Position numbers and translations under genes: made by a program
Notes under the pieces: model-generated
What the model saw: the letters and a program-made list of their open reading frames with translations, nothing else
Databases searched by the model: none
Told to the model about the DNA's origin: nothing
Shown: piece by piece, positions 26,680 through 36,178 of the stretch
Numbering within the stretch: the first letter of the stretch is position 1
How the letters are laid out: each line of letters starts with the position of its first letter
Source of the DNA: Chryseobacterium sp. MA9
GTDB taxonomy: Bacteria; Bacteroidota; Bacteroidia; Flavobacteriales; Weeksellaceae
Reading direction: 5' to 3'
Length of the DNA stretch: 64,000 nt
Assembly: GCF_024399315.1 (NCBI RefSeq)
Contig: NZ_CP075170.1
Location: 3,100,001 to 3,164,000, forward strand

Positions 26680-27189
26680 GTGAGCAATCCCACTGAAACT
26701 GCTTTTTTAAAGCTTGTCAACCAGCACAAAGGTATTTTATATAAAACCTCGCGGATCTATGCAGATTCTATAGAAGACCGCGAAGACCTGCAGCAGGAGA
26801 TTCTTATCCAGCTTTGGAAATCCTATCAGAACTTCAAAGGAAACAGTGAATTTTCCACCTGGATGTACCGGGTTGCCATTAATACTGCGATTACGTATTT
26901 AAAAAAGGAAAAACAGAGATCCAATAACCATACAGATGCTCCCTCTCATTTTGAAGTACAACAGGAAGATTATAATCCCGCAAAGGACAGGCAACTGGAA
27001 ATCTTCTACACTGCCGTTCAGGAACTTAACCCTTTAGAAAAAGCCGTCATATTTTATTTCATGGAAGGAATGTCTCACAAAGAAATAGGAAATAACTTAG
27101 GTCTCAGCGAAGGCAATGCCCGCGTAAAACTCAACAGAACAAAAGAAAAAATACAGCAAATCATAAAAAAATCAGGCTATGAATTTTGA
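26680..27189 (+). CDS. RNA polymerase sigma factor, ECF-type (sigma-70 family)
   Basis: The 169-residue protein has region 2 with DREDLQQEILIQLWKSYQNF and FSTWMYRVAINTAITYLKK, and region 4 with LNPLEKAVIFYFMEGMSHKEIG, the helix-turn-helix that binds -35 DNA. The start is GTG, since a stop codon lies 21 bases upstream in frame. The start codon overlaps the stop of a four-codon ORF MKRL (ATG 26669, TGA 26681-26683), suggesting coupling. It overlaps the next gene by 11 bases, which is probably its regulator. Confidence 0.93.
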   Translation: MSNPTETAFLKLVNQHKGILYKTSRIYADSIEDREDLQQEILIQLWKSYQNFKGNSEFSTWMYRVAINTAITYLKKEKQRSNNHTDAPSHFEVQQEDYNPAKDRQLEIFYTAVQELNPLEKAVIFYFMEGMSHKEIGNNLGLSEGNARVKLNRTKEKIQQIIKKSGYEF

Positions 27190-27784
27190 TCAATTAAAAG
27201 AACAATGGAATAAAGAAGACAGCGACGTCCATATTCCTGATACCATAGAACAGTTAAAGGAAAGCAAACACCCTATAGAAAAGATTCAGAAAAATATGAA
27301 ACGAGAATTTCCCATGCAGATTCTTGCTATTATTCTAATCGCATTTTTTCCTCTCCAGTTTAAATTTCCATCTTCACAGTACATTATTTATTATGTGTCT
27401 TATACAATGATGGTGGTTATTTCATCTTATTATCTGTTAGGATTTTATAAATTCTATAAGCAGACGGAACTCTACACCGGAAACACCAAAAACAGCCTTT
27501 GGAAGATATACCATGAACTGCGACTAAATATGGAGCGATACCAGTCTTTCGGGTTTTTATTGCTCCCTCATTTTCTGGTAACAATAGGACTTGTCATTTA
27601 TAACACAATGCAAGAGCAGGGAAAATCTTTAACAGAACTCACCGCTTCTCATCAACAAGGATTAATCATCGCCGTACTGCTAGGGACTTTAGGAGTCATT
27701 ACAAGTATCGTTCTATGGACAAAATATATCTATGGAGGAAGCGCCAAAAAACTGGAAAACATCCTGAACGAAATGGATGAATAA
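27179..27784 (+). CDS. membrane protein, possible anti-sigma or regulator of the upstream sigma factor
   Basis: The 201-residue product has a hydrophilic N-terminus (residues 1-43, starting MNFDQLKEQWNKED) and about four membrane helices from residue 44. Overlap with the sigma gene by 11 bases suggests coupled translation. ECF sigma factors are often followed by a membrane anti-sigma protein with a cytoplasmic N-terminal region, which fits the layout. I see no ZAS cysteine motif, so the role is inferred from position only. Confidence 0.75.
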   Translation: MNFDQLKEQWNKEDSDVHIPDTIEQLKESKHPIEKIQKNMKREFPMQILAIILIAFFPLQFKFPSSQYIIYYVSYTMMVVISSYYLLGFYKFYKQTELYTGNTKNSLWKIYHELRLNMERYQSFGFLLLPHFLVTIGLVIYNTMQEQGKSLTELTASHQQGLIIAVLLGTLGVITSIVLWTKYIYGGSAKKLENILNEMDE

Positions 27785-27821
27785 GATCTTAAATTCTTAT
27801 CACAAAACACTTTTTATAAAG

Positions 27822-27846
27822 CCTCAGATGAACTCTGAGGTTTTGT
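27822..27846 (+). terminator. intrinsic terminator of the sigma operon
   Basis: CCTCAGA at 27822-27828 pairs with TCTGAGG at 27834-27840 around TGAAC, followed by TTTTG. It lies 37 bases after the stop at 27784. Confidence 0.8.
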
Positions 27847-27902
27847 TCTTTAAAAAAATGTTATTTATCGTCTTCAAATTTATCTGAGGTTTTATTTTTC
27901 CG

Positions 27903-27910
27903 TAAATTTG
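27903..27910 (+). promoter_or_regulatory. pgi: possible -7 element of pgi
   Basis: TAAATTTG matches TAnnTTTG 80 bases before the pgi start. The -33 region (around 27880) has no clear TTTG. Confidence 0.4.
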
Positions 27911-27990
27911 CAAATCAGAAATAAATCATTATGGATTATGAGCTATTTTCATCCGATACATGATTTTCTGAACGATAAAAATTCTGTAAT

Positions 27991-29631
27991 ATGCTATCAA
28001 AAATAAATCCAACACAAACTAACAGCTGGAAAGCACTTGACGAACACTTCGGTGGAAATGACTTTGACCTTAGGACTCTTTTCCAATATAATCCGAACCG
28101 TTTTAATGAATTTTCCCTGCAAAAGGACAACTATCTTTTTGATTATTCTAAAAATTTAATCGATTCAAGAACGAAGGATCTTTTATTACAATTGGCTGAA
28201 GAAAGTCAGTTAAAAGATGCCATTTCCAGAATGTTCTCCGGTGATAAAATAAACGAAACAGAAGGAAGAGCTGTGCTGCATACGGCATTAAGAGATTTCT
28301 CAGACCGTGAAATTCTTGTGGACGGAGAAAATATCAAACCACAGATCAAAAGAGTTCTTGATCACATGAAATCTTTTTCTGAAAAAATTATTTCAGGAGA
28401 GCACAAAGGTTTCAGCGGAAAAGAGATCACAGATGTAGTAAACATCGGTATCGGGGGGTCAGATTTGGGTCCTGTGATGGTTTGTTCGGCTTTAAAGCAT
28501 TTTAAAACAAGATTAAACGTTCATTTTGTTTCCAATGTGGATGGAAATCATATCATAGAAGTGGTGAAGAATTTAAATCCTGAAACCACTTTATTCATCA
28601 TTGCTTCCAAGACCTTTACGACTCAGGAAACAATGACTAATGCAAACTCAGCAAAGGACTGGTTCCTGAAGGCCGGAAAACAGGAAGATGTAGCAAAGCA
28701 TTTTGTTGCTTTATCTACTAATATTGAAGAAGTTAAGAAGTTCGGAATTGCAGAAGAAAATATTTTTGAGTTCTGGGACTGGGTAGGCGGAAGATATTCT
28801 CTTTGGAGTGCTATCGGATTAAGTATTGTACTTTCTGTAGGATATGAAAACTTCGAACAGCTTCTAAGAGGTGCTTTTGATACTGACCAGCACTTCCAGA
28901 CTGCAGATTTCTCTGAAAACGTTCCTGTATTAATGGGACTTCTGGGAATCTGGTATCGTAATTTCTATGCAGCAACTACGTATGCAATCTTACCCTACTC
29001 TCAATATCTGGATAGGTTTGCTGCTTATCTTCAGCAGGGAGATATGGAAAGTAACGGAAAATGTGTAGACAGAAACGGTGAATTCGTAGAATATGAAACA
29101 GGGCCGATCATCTGGGGAGAGCCAGGTACAAACGGTCAGCACGCATTCTATCAATTGATCCACCAGGGAACAGAATTGATTCCGGCAGACTTCATTGCCT
29201 ATACAAAAAGTCCGAATAAAGTATCGGATCATCAGGATAAATTATTAGCTAACTTTTTCGCTCAGACTGAAGCACTTGCCTTCGGAAAACTTGAAGAAGA
29301 GGTTGAAGAAGAGCTTAGAAATGCAGGAAAATCTGATGAAGAAATAGACAGACTGATCAATTTCAAAGTCTTCCACGGAAACACACCTACGAACTCCATA
29401 TTATTCAAAGAGTTAACTCCTTTTTCATTAGGCCAGTTGATTGCTTTATATGAACACAAAATTTTTGTTCAGGGAGTAATCTGGAATATTTTCAGCTTTG
29501 ACCAGTTTGGAGTGGAATTAGGAAAAGTATTAGCCAATAAAATCCTTCCTGAGCTTGAGAATAATGAAGCGGTAAGCTCTCATGACAGCTCAACCAACGG
29601 ATTGATTAATTACTATAAGGACAACAAATAG
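27991..29631 (+). CDS. pgi: glucose-6-phosphate isomerase
   Basis: The 546-residue enzyme interconverts glucose-6-phosphate and fructose-6-phosphate. The signature [14 protein letters not shown] and the C-terminal [10 protein letters not shown] are visible, as is the catalytic segment [16 protein letters not shown], whose His and Glu/Lys region is highly conserved. Length is normal. It is followed by folD after a short AAGTAAAA-rich spacer. Confidence 0.97.
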   Translation: MLSKINPTQTNSWKALDEHFGGNDFDLRTLFQYNPNRFNEFSLQKDNYLFDYSKNLIDSRTKDLLLQLAEESQLKDAISRMFSGDKINETEGRAVLHTALRDFSDREILVDGENIKPQIKRVLDHMKSFSEKIISGEHKGFSGKEITDVVNIGIGGSDLGPVMVCSALKHFKTRLNVHFVSNVDGNHIIEVVKNLNPETTLFIIASKTFTTQETMTNANSAKDWFLKAGKQEDVAKHFVALSTNIEEVKKFGIAEENIFEFWDWVGGRYSLWSAIGLSIVLSVGYENFEQLLRGAFDTDQHFQTADFSENVPVLMGLLGIWYRNFYAATTYAILPYSQYLDRFAAYLQQGDMESNGKCVDRNGEFVEYETGPIIWGEPGTNGQHAFYQLIHQGTELIPADFIAYTKSPNKVSDHQDKLLANFFAQTEALAFGKLEEEVEEELRNAGKSDEEIDRLINFKVFHGNTPTNSILFKELTPFSLGQLIALYEHKIFVQGVIWNIFSFDQFGVELGKVLANKILPELENNEAVSSHDSSTNGLINYYKDNK

Positions 29632-29678
29632 TAAGTAAAAAGAAAGTAAAAGTAAATCTATAAAGTAAAAAAGTAAAA
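29632..29678. repeat. AAGTAAAA-type tandem spacer
   Basis: The 47-base gap between pgi and folD contains the unit AAGTAAA four times, with small changes. It holds no hairpin, so the two genes may be cotranscribed. Confidence 0.5.
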
Positions 29679-30563
29679 ATGGCAGAAATTCTTGACGGAC
29701 TTAAAGTATCCAAGGAAATTAAAGCAGAGATCAAGGTTGAAGTAGAAAAGATTCTCGCAAGCAAAAGAAGAGCACCTCATTTGGTAGCTATTCTTGTAGG
29801 AAATAATGGAGCAAGCAAAGCCTATGTAAACTCTAAAGTTAAAGACTGTGAGGAAGTAGGATTTCAATCCAGCTTAATTAAATTTCCAAGTACAGTTTCG
29901 GAATCTGAACTATTGGAAAAAATTGACGAGCTTAATAAATCTAAAGCGGTTGACGGATTTATCGTTCAGTTGCCTTTACCAGATCAAATTGATCAGGAAA
30001 AAATTATCAACGCAATTGATCCAAGAAAAGACGTGGATGGTTTCCACCCTGAAAACTTTGGAAAAATGGCTCTTGAAATGGATACTTTCTTACCGGCGAC
30101 TCCTTTCGGTATTTTAACATTATTAGAAAGATATAATATTGAAACTAAAGGGAAAGACTGTGTAATTATCGGAAGAAGTAAAATTGTAGGAAGACCAATG
30201 AGTATTCTGATGGGAAGAAAAGACTTCCCTGGAAACTCTACCGTTACCCTTACACACTCATATACGAAAGACATTGAAGAATATACGAGAAAAGCAGACA
30301 TCGTAATTACCGCTTTGGGAGATCCTCATTTCTTAAAAGGAGATATGATTAAAGAAGGAGCAGTAATTGTTGACGTGGGTATTACCAGAGTAGATAATGA
30401 TTCTCCAAAAGGATATTACCTTGCAGGTGACGTAGATTTTGACAGCTGCGCAGAAAAAGCAAGCTGGATTACGCCGGTACCTGGAGGAGTAGGCCCAATG
30501 ACAAGAGCGATGTTGATGAAAAACACCATCATTGCTTACAAAACTTCGGTCTATAACGACTAA
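29679..30563 (+). CDS. folD: bifunctional methylenetetrahydrofolate dehydrogenase/cyclohydrolase
   Basis: The 294-residue enzyme oxidises 5,10-methylene-THF and hydrolyses the resulting methenyl form. Folate-binding YVNSKVKDCEEVGF with the catalytic Lys, the cyclohydrolase DGFIVQLPLP motif, and the dinucleotide region GRSKIVGRPM are present. The last motif PGGVGPMTRAMLM is typical. It is 7 bases upstream of queE. Confidence 0.97.
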   Translation: MAEILDGLKVSKEIKAEIKVEVEKILASKRRAPHLVAILVGNNGASKAYVNSKVKDCEEVGFQSSLIKFPSTVSESELLEKIDELNKSKAVDGFIVQLPLPDQIDQEKIINAIDPRKDVDGFHPENFGKMALEMDTFLPATPFGILTLLERYNIETKGKDCVIIGRSKIVGRPMSILMGRKDFPGNSTVTLTHSYTKDIEEYTRKADIVITALGDPHFLKGDMIKEGAVIVDVGITRVDNDSPKGYYLAGDVDFDSCAEKASWITPVPGGVGPMTRAMLMKNTIIAYKTSVYND

Positions 30564-30570
30564 TTTTAAG

Positions 30571-31200
30571 ATGAATAAAGAAGAAGATATTTTATTAAAA
30601 GAAGGTAAAATGCTCCCTGTAATGGAGCATTTTTACACTTTGCAGGGAGAAGGAGCACACACCGGAAAAGCCGCTTATTTTATCAGGTTGGGAGGTTGTG
30701 ATGTAGGATGTCACTGGTGTGATGTAAAAGAAAGCTGGGATCCGGAACTCCATCCTCTAATGAATACAGTAGAAATTGCAGAAATGGCTGCAAAACATTG
30801 TAAAACAATTGTTCTGACGGGTGGTGAACCCCTAATGTGGAACTTAGAAGTACTGACTTCCAGATTGAAAGAGCTGGGATGTACAGTGCATATTGAAACT
30901 TCAGGAGCTTATCCTATGAGCGGGCAATTGGACTGGATCACCCTTTCGCCAAAGAAAACGGGACTGCCTAAAGAAGAAATCTATCAAAAAGCCCATGAGC
31001 TTAAAGTCATTATCTTCAATCAGCATGACTTTACGTTTGCACAGGAACAGGCTGCAAAAGTTTCTGAAAACTGTAAGCTTTATCTTCAGAGTGAATGGAG
31101 CAAAAGAGATGATATGTATCCTAAGATCACAGATTTCATCCTGGAACATCCGGAATGGCGGGCTTCAGTTCAGACTCACAAATATCTGAATATCCCGTAA
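30571..31200 (+). CDS. queE: 7-carboxy-7-deazaguanine synthase, radical SAM
   Basis: The 209-residue radical SAM enzyme forms 7-carboxy-7-deazaguanine for queuosine and preQ1. The cluster motif is C-x3-C-x2-C in GGCDVGCHWCD, and the GEP-like TGGEPLMW follows, both typical. The start at 30571 fits MNKEEDILL and removes a poorly conserved leader in the longer frame at 30532. A 7-base gap to folD suggests one transcript. No other queuosine gene is in the window. Confidence 0.93.
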   Translation: MNKEEDILLKEGKMLPVMEHFYTLQGEGAHTGKAAYFIRLGGCDVGCHWCDVKESWDPELHPLMNTVEIAEMAAKHCKTIVLTGGEPLMWNLEVLTSRLKELGCTVHIETSGAYPMSGQLDWITLSPKKTGLPKEEIYQKAHELKVIIFNQHDFTFAQEQAAKVSENCKLYLQSEWSKRDDMYPKITDFILEHPEWRASVQTHKYLNIP

Positions 31201-31243
31201 AAAAGCTTAAATTAGCTGGGCTTATCCGCTATAATACCGATAG

Positions 31244-32614
31244 ATGCAGAGAATTCGATACTCTAGATACCTGAAATCGATCATTATGTTGCTTGACCTC
31301 ATGGTTATTGCATCTATCTTCATATTCTTTTTTATAAGCAGAAACGAAAGTTTAAAATACCATAAAGAAACCTGGTATCAGAATATTTTTTCTCTGATTC
31401 TGTTGTTTTTGTTCTGGGTGCTTCTTAGCGGTAGGACAAAAATATACAACATTCCGAGGAACCTTACTTATACCTTGTTTCTTGAACGCCTTTTAATCCA
31501 CTTCCTCTTTTTTATACTTGGCGTACTGCTTATAGGAAAGGTAAGTAAAAATGTATTTTTCAATTCGGATATATACTGGCTTTCATTTTATCTTTTTATT
31601 TTCATATTTCTGACGAAATCTTTTATCTATTTCGCAATCAAATATTTACGATCCATTGGAGCCAATTACAGGAATGTGATGTTTTTAGGAGACAGCCACT
31701 CCACGGAGATCCTGAAAAATATTTTTACAGACCGTAAAGACTACGGATACAGAATATTTGAATATGAAAATTCTGATATCAATATCAATGAACTGGTTAC
31801 TTTCTGGAAAAAGAACGGGATTCATACTTTGTTTTTATCGATGGAAAATTCTTATAGTGAATGGATTGAGAATGAGATTTTCAAATTGGCAGAGGATAAT
31901 AAAATTCATATTTCATTGATTCCCAGTATCACACAAAGCGATTTTTTCCTGTATGATCTTGGATATATACAAACCCAGCCGGTCCTTAACCAGGCAAGAT
32001 ATCCTTTGGATTATTATTCTAATTTCCTGATGAAAAGGACGTTTGACATTGTGTTTTCTGTTGTTATGCTGGTTTTTATCTGCTCCTGGGTATTCCCGAT
32101 CATTGCGGTTTTAATCAAGGCAACCTCCAAAGGTCCCGTATTTTTCCTTCAGAAAAGATATGGTTTCCATGAAGAGGTATTCAGTTGCTTTAAATTCAGA
32201 ACAATGGTTGTGAATGATGAATCCACAACCAAAACCACATCGGTAAATGATTCAAGGATTACCAAAGTGGGTAAGTTTTTAAGAAAAACCAGTCTTGATG
32301 AACTTCCACAATTTATCAATGTACTGAAAGGAGAAATGTCTGTGGTAGGGCCGCGTCCTCATATGCTTTCCGTTGATAATTATTATAAACCAAAAATCGG
32401 GAGATACAGCTTAAGAAGTATGGTAAGCCCTGGTATCACAGGATTAGCACAGGTAAATGGACTTCGGGGTGACTTCGGAGATGTGGAAGTAGAGATGAAA
32501 AAACGAGTCCTGGCCGATGCTTTTTATGTAAGAAACTGGAGTTTTGTACTCGATCTGGTGATTATTTTAAAAACCATTTTCCTGGTTATAGGTGGAGATA
32601 AAAACGCAAAATAA
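31244..32614 (+). CDS. polyprenyl glycosylphosphotransferase (undecaprenyl-phosphate sugar-1-phosphate transferase)
   Basis: The 456-residue enzyme starts a glycan on undecaprenyl phosphate. Four N-terminal helices and a central soluble Rossmann-like region precede the conserved C-terminal sugar transferase: KRTFDIVFS, QKRYGFHEEVFSCFKFRTM, the DELPQFINVLKGEMSVVGPRP core, and GITGLAQVNGLRG. This is a WcaJ/PssY-type architecture. It stands apart from the glycosyltransferase-flippase genes at 8433-10825 but could feed the same surface polymer. Confidence 0.92.
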   Translation: MQRIRYSRYLKSIIMLLDLMVIASIFIFFFISRNESLKYHKETWYQNIFSLILLFLFWVLLSGRTKIYNIPRNLTYTLFLERLLIHFLFFILGVLLIGKVSKNVFFNSDIYWLSFYLFIFIFLTKSFIYFAIKYLRSIGANYRNVMFLGDSHSTEILKNIFTDRKDYGYRIFEYENSDININELVTFWKKNGIHTLFLSMENSYSEWIENEIFKLAEDNKIHISLIPSITQSDFFLYDLGYIQTQPVLNQARYPLDYYSNFLMKRTFDIVFSVVMLVFICSWVFPIIAVLIKATSKGPVFFLQKRYGFHEEVFSCFKFRTMVVNDESTTKTTSVNDSRITKVGKFLRKTSLDELPQFINVLKGEMSVVGPRPHMLSVDNYYKPKIGRYSLRSMVSPGITGLAQVNGLRGDFGDVEVEMKKRVLADAFYVRNWSFVLDLVIILKTIFLVIGGDKNAK

Positions 32615-32658
32615 AGAACAGGTTCAGACCAATATTGAAATAATTTTAACACAAAACC

Positions 32659-32688
32659 AGGCTTTAGTCTTATTCTTGACTCTAGCCT
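32659..32688. repeat. weak hairpin before the MlaE gene
   Basis: AGGCT-TT-AGTC and GACT-CT-AGCCT pair with a two-base mismatch. It may be a weak terminator of the sugar transferase. Confidence 0.35.
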
Positions 32689-32717
32689 AATTAAATAAAA
32701 AAGTCTAATTTAGCACT

Positions 32718-33470
32718 ATGTTAAAAAAGTTTTTCACAGCAGTAGGGGAATACATGATCCTCTTGGGAAAATCCCTGCGGAAGCCTCAGAAAATGAGGGT
32801 TTTCTGGAAGCTGTTCATGAGAGAAATTAATGATTTGGGAGTAAATTCTTTCGGACTTGTCATCTTCACATCCATATTCGTTGGAGCTGTAGTGGCTATT
32901 CAGATGTTCAATAACTTTGATGCTTCTTCTTTTCCTATTCCACCTTCATTTGTGGGATATGCTACGAAGGCGGTTTTGGTTTTGGAATTTGCCCCTACTA
33001 TTATCAGTCTGATTCTGGCGGGTAAAGTAGGTTCATATATTGCTTCCAGTATTGGAACAATGAGAGTTTCTGAGCAGATTGATGCATTGGACATCATGGG
33101 AGTAAATTCACCCAATTTTCTGATACTTCCTAAAATTATTGCCTGTATGCTGTTTAATCCTCTTCTTATTGCTATCAGTATCGTATTTGGTATTGGTGGA
33201 GGTTATATTGCCGGGATTTTAACAGGAAACTGGACGGAAAACGACTATATTGTTGGTATTCAAATGTATATGCCTAATTTATTTATTTACTATGCATTTA
33301 GCAAGACTATAGTTTTCGCTTTTATCATTGCAACAGTTCCTTCCTATTTCGGATATTTTGTGAAAGGAGGATCTCTGGAAGTGGGAAGAGCCAGTACGCA
33401 GGCAGTAGTATGGACAATGGTATTTATTATCATTTCTGAATTAATTTTAACCCAATTAATATTAAGCTGA
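32718..33470 (+). CDS. mlaE: MlaE family lipid ABC transporter permease
   Basis: The 250-residue permease has about five helices, with the family run FTSIFVGAVVAIQ and AKVGSYIASSIGTMRVSEQIDAL-type segment in the middle. MlaE works with an MCE protein (MlaD) and MlaF to move phospholipids between membranes. It overlaps the ATPase gene by one base (TGATG), showing coupled translation. The only MCE protein seen is at 14898-15848. Confidence 0.93.
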   Translation: MLKKFFTAVGEYMILLGKSLRKPQKMRVFWKLFMREINDLGVNSFGLVIFTSIFVGAVVAIQMFNNFDASSFPIPPSFVGYATKAVLVLEFAPTIISLILAGKVGSYIASSIGTMRVSEQIDALDIMGVNSPNFLILPKIIACMLFNPLLIAISIVFGIGGGYIAGILTGNWTENDYIVGIQMYMPNLFIYYAFSKTIVFAFIIATVPSYFGYFVKGGSLEVGRASTQAVVWTMVFIIISELILTQLILS

Positions 33471-34285
33471 TGATTGAGGTAAAAGATCTTAAGAAAAGTT
33501 TTGGTGATGTTGAAGTACTTAAGGGAATTTCAACTTCATTTGATAAAGGAAAGGTAAACTTAATTATTGGGCAGAGTGGTTCCGGGAAAACCGTTTTTTT
33601 AAAAAGTTTATTGAATGTCTATATGCCATCTTCAGGAGAAATTCTGTTTGACGGCCGGGATGTCAATACCATGAACAGAGATGAAAAACAACATCTCCGT
33701 TCAGAAATCGGGACTCTATTTCAGGGAAGTGCATTATTTGATTCTTTAACTGTGGAAGAGAATATTATGTTTCCTCTTGATATGTTTACCAATCTTACCT
33801 ACAGAGAAAAAAAGAAAAGGGTTTTTGAAGTTATAGGAAGAGTGCATCTTGATAAGGCAGATAAAAAATACCCTTCAGAGATCTCAGGAGGAATGCAGAA
33901 AAGAGTTGCTATTGCCCGGGCGATTGTCAACAATCCCAAATACCTGTTCTGTGATGAGCCCAATTCCGGGCTTGATCCTTATACCTCAAAGGTAATTGAT
34001 GATCTTCTTTACGAAATCACAAAAGAATATAATACAACAACCATCATCAATACTCACGACATGAACTCTGTAATGACGATTGGCGAGAAAATTGTATACC
34101 TAAGGCTGGGAATCAAAGAATGGGAAGGGAATAAAGACATCCTGATTACCGCAGGCAATAAAAATCTGATTGATTTCGTTTATTCTTCAGAACTGTTTAA
34201 AGAGCTGAGAGAATATTTACTTGAGAATAATAAAACGATTGAAACTACAACTACAAAAATAGACGATAATGAAAAAGGTACTTAG
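33470..34285 (+). CDS. mlaF: MlaF family lipid ABC transporter ATP-binding protein
   Basis: The 271-residue ATPase has Walker A GQSGSGKT at 34-41, signature EISGGMQKR, and Walker B LFCDEPNSGLDP. The H-loop follows at NTHDMNSV. It supplies energy for lipid transport with MlaE. The last bases overlap the start of the outer-membrane barrel gene at 34269 by 17 bases, so all three are one operon. Confidence 0.94.
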   Translation: MIEVKDLKKSFGDVEVLKGISTSFDKGKVNLIIGQSGSGKTVFLKSLLNVYMPSSGEILFDGRDVNTMNRDEKQHLRSEIGTLFQGSALFDSLTVEENIMFPLDMFTNLTYREKKKRVFEVIGRVHLDKADKKYPSEISGGMQKRVAIARAIVNNPKYLFCDEPNSGLDPYTSKVIDDLLYEITKEYNTTTIINTHDMNSVMTIGEKIVYLRLGIKEWEGNKDILITAGNKNLIDFVYSSELFKELREYLLENNKTIETTTTKIDDNEKGT

Positions 34286-34880
34286 TATAGCGTTAATAGG
34301 ATTTTCAATGTGGGCTTCTGCACAGATTTCACTGGCAGGTAAGGCTAACTTAATTTTTCCTACCGGCTCACCTTCATGGTCCAATATTAAAGGAACAGTG
34401 AATGATGCCATTGACGGAACAGGTAAAAATAATGTAGGTTTCAATGTCGGCCTTTCATTAAAAGTAGGTCTTCCTACTTCATTGTTTGTGATGCCGGAAA
34501 TCTATTATACTCACTTCAAAAATGAGTTTACTACAGAGAACACTACTTTTGATGTTAAAAGCAACCGTATAGATGTTCCGGTTCTTTTAGGATATAACCT
34601 TTTGGGAAATATGTTAGGTGTTTTTGTAGGACCTGTTGGGAGCTTTAATTTAAATAAAGATAATACTTACAACGATTTCAAAGAAAATGCTAAAAATGAC
34701 TTTACAGTAGGTTATCAGTTTGGAGCACAGCTTGAAATCAAAAAGCTTATTGTAAATGCAAGATATGAAGGAGCTTTCAGTAAAGACGAAAGAAACTTTA
34801 TCAACAGAGTTTCCGGTTCGGAAATCAGATATGATAACAGACCTAACCTGTTTATGGTAGGTTTAGGATATAAATTCTAA
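34269..34880 (+). CDS. outer-membrane beta-barrel protein (porin family)
   Basis: The 203-residue product has a signal peptide (MKKVLSIALIGFSMWASA, about residues 1-18) and alternating beta strands ending MVGLGYKF, with the aromatic C-terminal residue used for outer-membrane insertion. It is overlapped by and read with mlaE-mlaF, so it could be an outer-membrane partner of the lipid system. Other small Bacteroidota barrels are annotated as PorT-like, so a defined role is not assigned. Confidence 0.85.
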   Translation: MKKVLSIALIGFSMWASAQISLAGKANLIFPTGSPSWSNIKGTVNDAIDGTGKNNVGFNVGLSLKVGLPTSLFVMPEIYYTHFKNEFTTENTTFDVKSNRIDVPVLLGYNLLGNMLGVFVGPVGSFNLNKDNTYNDFKENAKNDFTVGYQFGAQLEIKKLIVNARYEGAFSKDERNFINRVSGSEIRYDNRPNLFMVGLGYKF

Positions 34881-34903
34881 TCAGATATTGAAATAACAAC
34901 TTT

Positions 34904-34930
34904 AAACCCTCAAATTAAATTTGAGGGTTT
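34904..34930. terminator. terminator overlapping the 3' end of the minus-strand gene
   Basis: AAACCCTCAAAT and ATTTGAGGGTTT form a 12-bp stem around TAA, with a T-rich flank on the plus strand. It ends the mla transcript. The right half is also the C-terminal coding end (NKNPQI) of the convergent gene. Confidence 0.85.
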
Positions 34931-35226
34931 TTATTTTGTTCTTCAAGTTCAGCCTGGCGTTTTGCAATATCTGCAGCCTGTTTTTCAAGCTCTTCTTTGT
35001 CTTTCTGAAGCTGTTTGAATTCTTTTTTCTTCTGTTCCGCTTTTATAGCACTTCCTTTGCTTACATAGCCTACCATTCCTCCAATGATAAGCCCTATTCC
35101 TACTCCTGCCATTATGCCCATAATGTGGGAAATTTTTATTTGTTCTACGGCAAAGTCAGTAGTTAAATAGAAAAGTAATGCAGAAACAGCCAAAAGTATA
35201 AGTCCGGTAATTGATAAACTCTTCAT
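34915..35226 (-). CDS. small membrane protein with coiled-coil tail
   Basis: The 103-residue protein has two helices (about residues 5-22 and 33-53, the second glycine-rich: AGVGIGLIIGGMVGYV). A long charged coiled coil from about residue 60 follows, with repeated KE and LEKQ patterns. No family is recognised. It is convergent with the mla operon and its stop codon lies within their terminator stem. Confidence 0.65.
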   Translation of the reverse strand: MKSLSITGLILLAVSALLFYLTTDFAVEQIKISHIMGIMAGVGIGLIIGGMVGYVSKGSAIKAEQKKKEFKQLQKDKEELEKQAADIAKRQAELEEQNKNPQI

Positions 35227-35250
35227 AATATTGTGTTTAGGTGGTTACAT

Positions 35251-35292
35251 AAAAAAGCCTTACCAAATTTACTAAAAATTTAATAAGGCCTT
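35251..35292 (-). terminator. likely terminator of the M48 peptidase gene
   Basis: GCCTTA at 35257-35262 pairs with TAAGGC at 35284-35289, with inner AAATTT repeats, and a TTTTTT tail on the minus strand. It sits 21 bases after the peptidase stop at 35313. Confidence 0.6.
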
Positions 35293-35312
35293 ATTCAAGA
35301 TTAAAATTCTAA

Positions 35313-36119
35313 TTATATTTTTCCTCCCGCAGCCTTATAATATTCTAAAGCTTTCGGAAGATCCTTATTGATATCTGAAATTCTTGTTTCCGGATTCGGG
35401 TGGGTAGACAAGAATTCTGGTTGTCTTGCTCCTGTAGATGCCGCTTCCATTCTGTTCCAGAAAGGGATTGCCGCTCTTGGATCATATCCTGCCATAGACA
35501 TCAGGTAAAGCCCCATTTCATCAGCTTCTGATTCCTGACCTCTTCCGTAGTTCAATAACGCCACCTGTGAACCGATAGGATATACCTTCTGGAAAACACT
35601 GGCCCATTGTGAATTTGAGATTGTTCCTCCCAGGATAGCACCTCCGTACTGGGCCACCATTGCCTGAGAAATTCTTTCATTTCCGTGGCCTGCCAACGCA
35701 TGGGAAACCTCATGTCCCATTACTACGGCAAGTCCGTTATCGTCTTTTGTAACCGGTAATATTCCGGTATAGACGGCTACTTTACCACCAGGCATACACC
35801 AGGCATTCAGTTCGCTGCTTTGCAGAAGATTAAATTCCCAGCTGTAGCTCGCAAGATCTGCTGATCTTCCTATACTCTGATAATATCTTTCTGCAGCGCT
35901 TTTAATTCTGTTTCCTACATTTACCACTCTCTTTGCATCTGCCGTACCGGTAATCACCTTACCTTTAGACAATGTCGTCTTGTATTCCTGCGAAGACATT
36001 GTTAAAATTTCCGAGTTGTTGGCCAGCTGTAAAGACGATCTTCCAGTAATCGGGTTTGTAGTACAGGCAACAGCCGACAGAGCAATAGCTCCCATTCCTA
36101 ATAGATGTGTAACTTTCAT
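35313..36119 (-). CDS. M48 family metallopeptidase lipoprotein (LoiP/YggG-like)
   Basis: The 268-residue zinc protease has a lipoprotein signal with LSAVAC (C19). The catalytic HEVSH is at residues 136-140, and the third ligand is in ESEADEMG. The following TRISDINKDLP is typical of this class. It should act in the periplasm on unfolded outer-membrane proteins. It is divergent from the DUF4251 lipoprotein gene with about 105 bp between. Confidence 0.93.
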   Translation of the reverse strand: MKVTHLLGMGAIALSAVACTTNPITGRSSLQLANNSEILTMSSQEYKTTLSKGKVITGTADAKRVVNVGNRIKSAAERYYQSIGRSADLASYSWEFNLLQSSELNAWCMPGGKVAVYTGILPVTKDDNGLAVVMGHEVSHALAGHGNERISQAMVAQYGGAILGGTISNSQWASVFQKVYPIGSQVALLNYGRGQESEADEMGLYLMSMAGYDPRAAIPFWNRMEAASTGARQPEFLSTHPNPETRISDINKDLPKALEYYKAAGGKI

Positions 36120-36178
36120 AGTTTGAGTGTTAATAATTCAACCTTAACAATTTTTATTCCAAAATAATTCAGAAAGAA

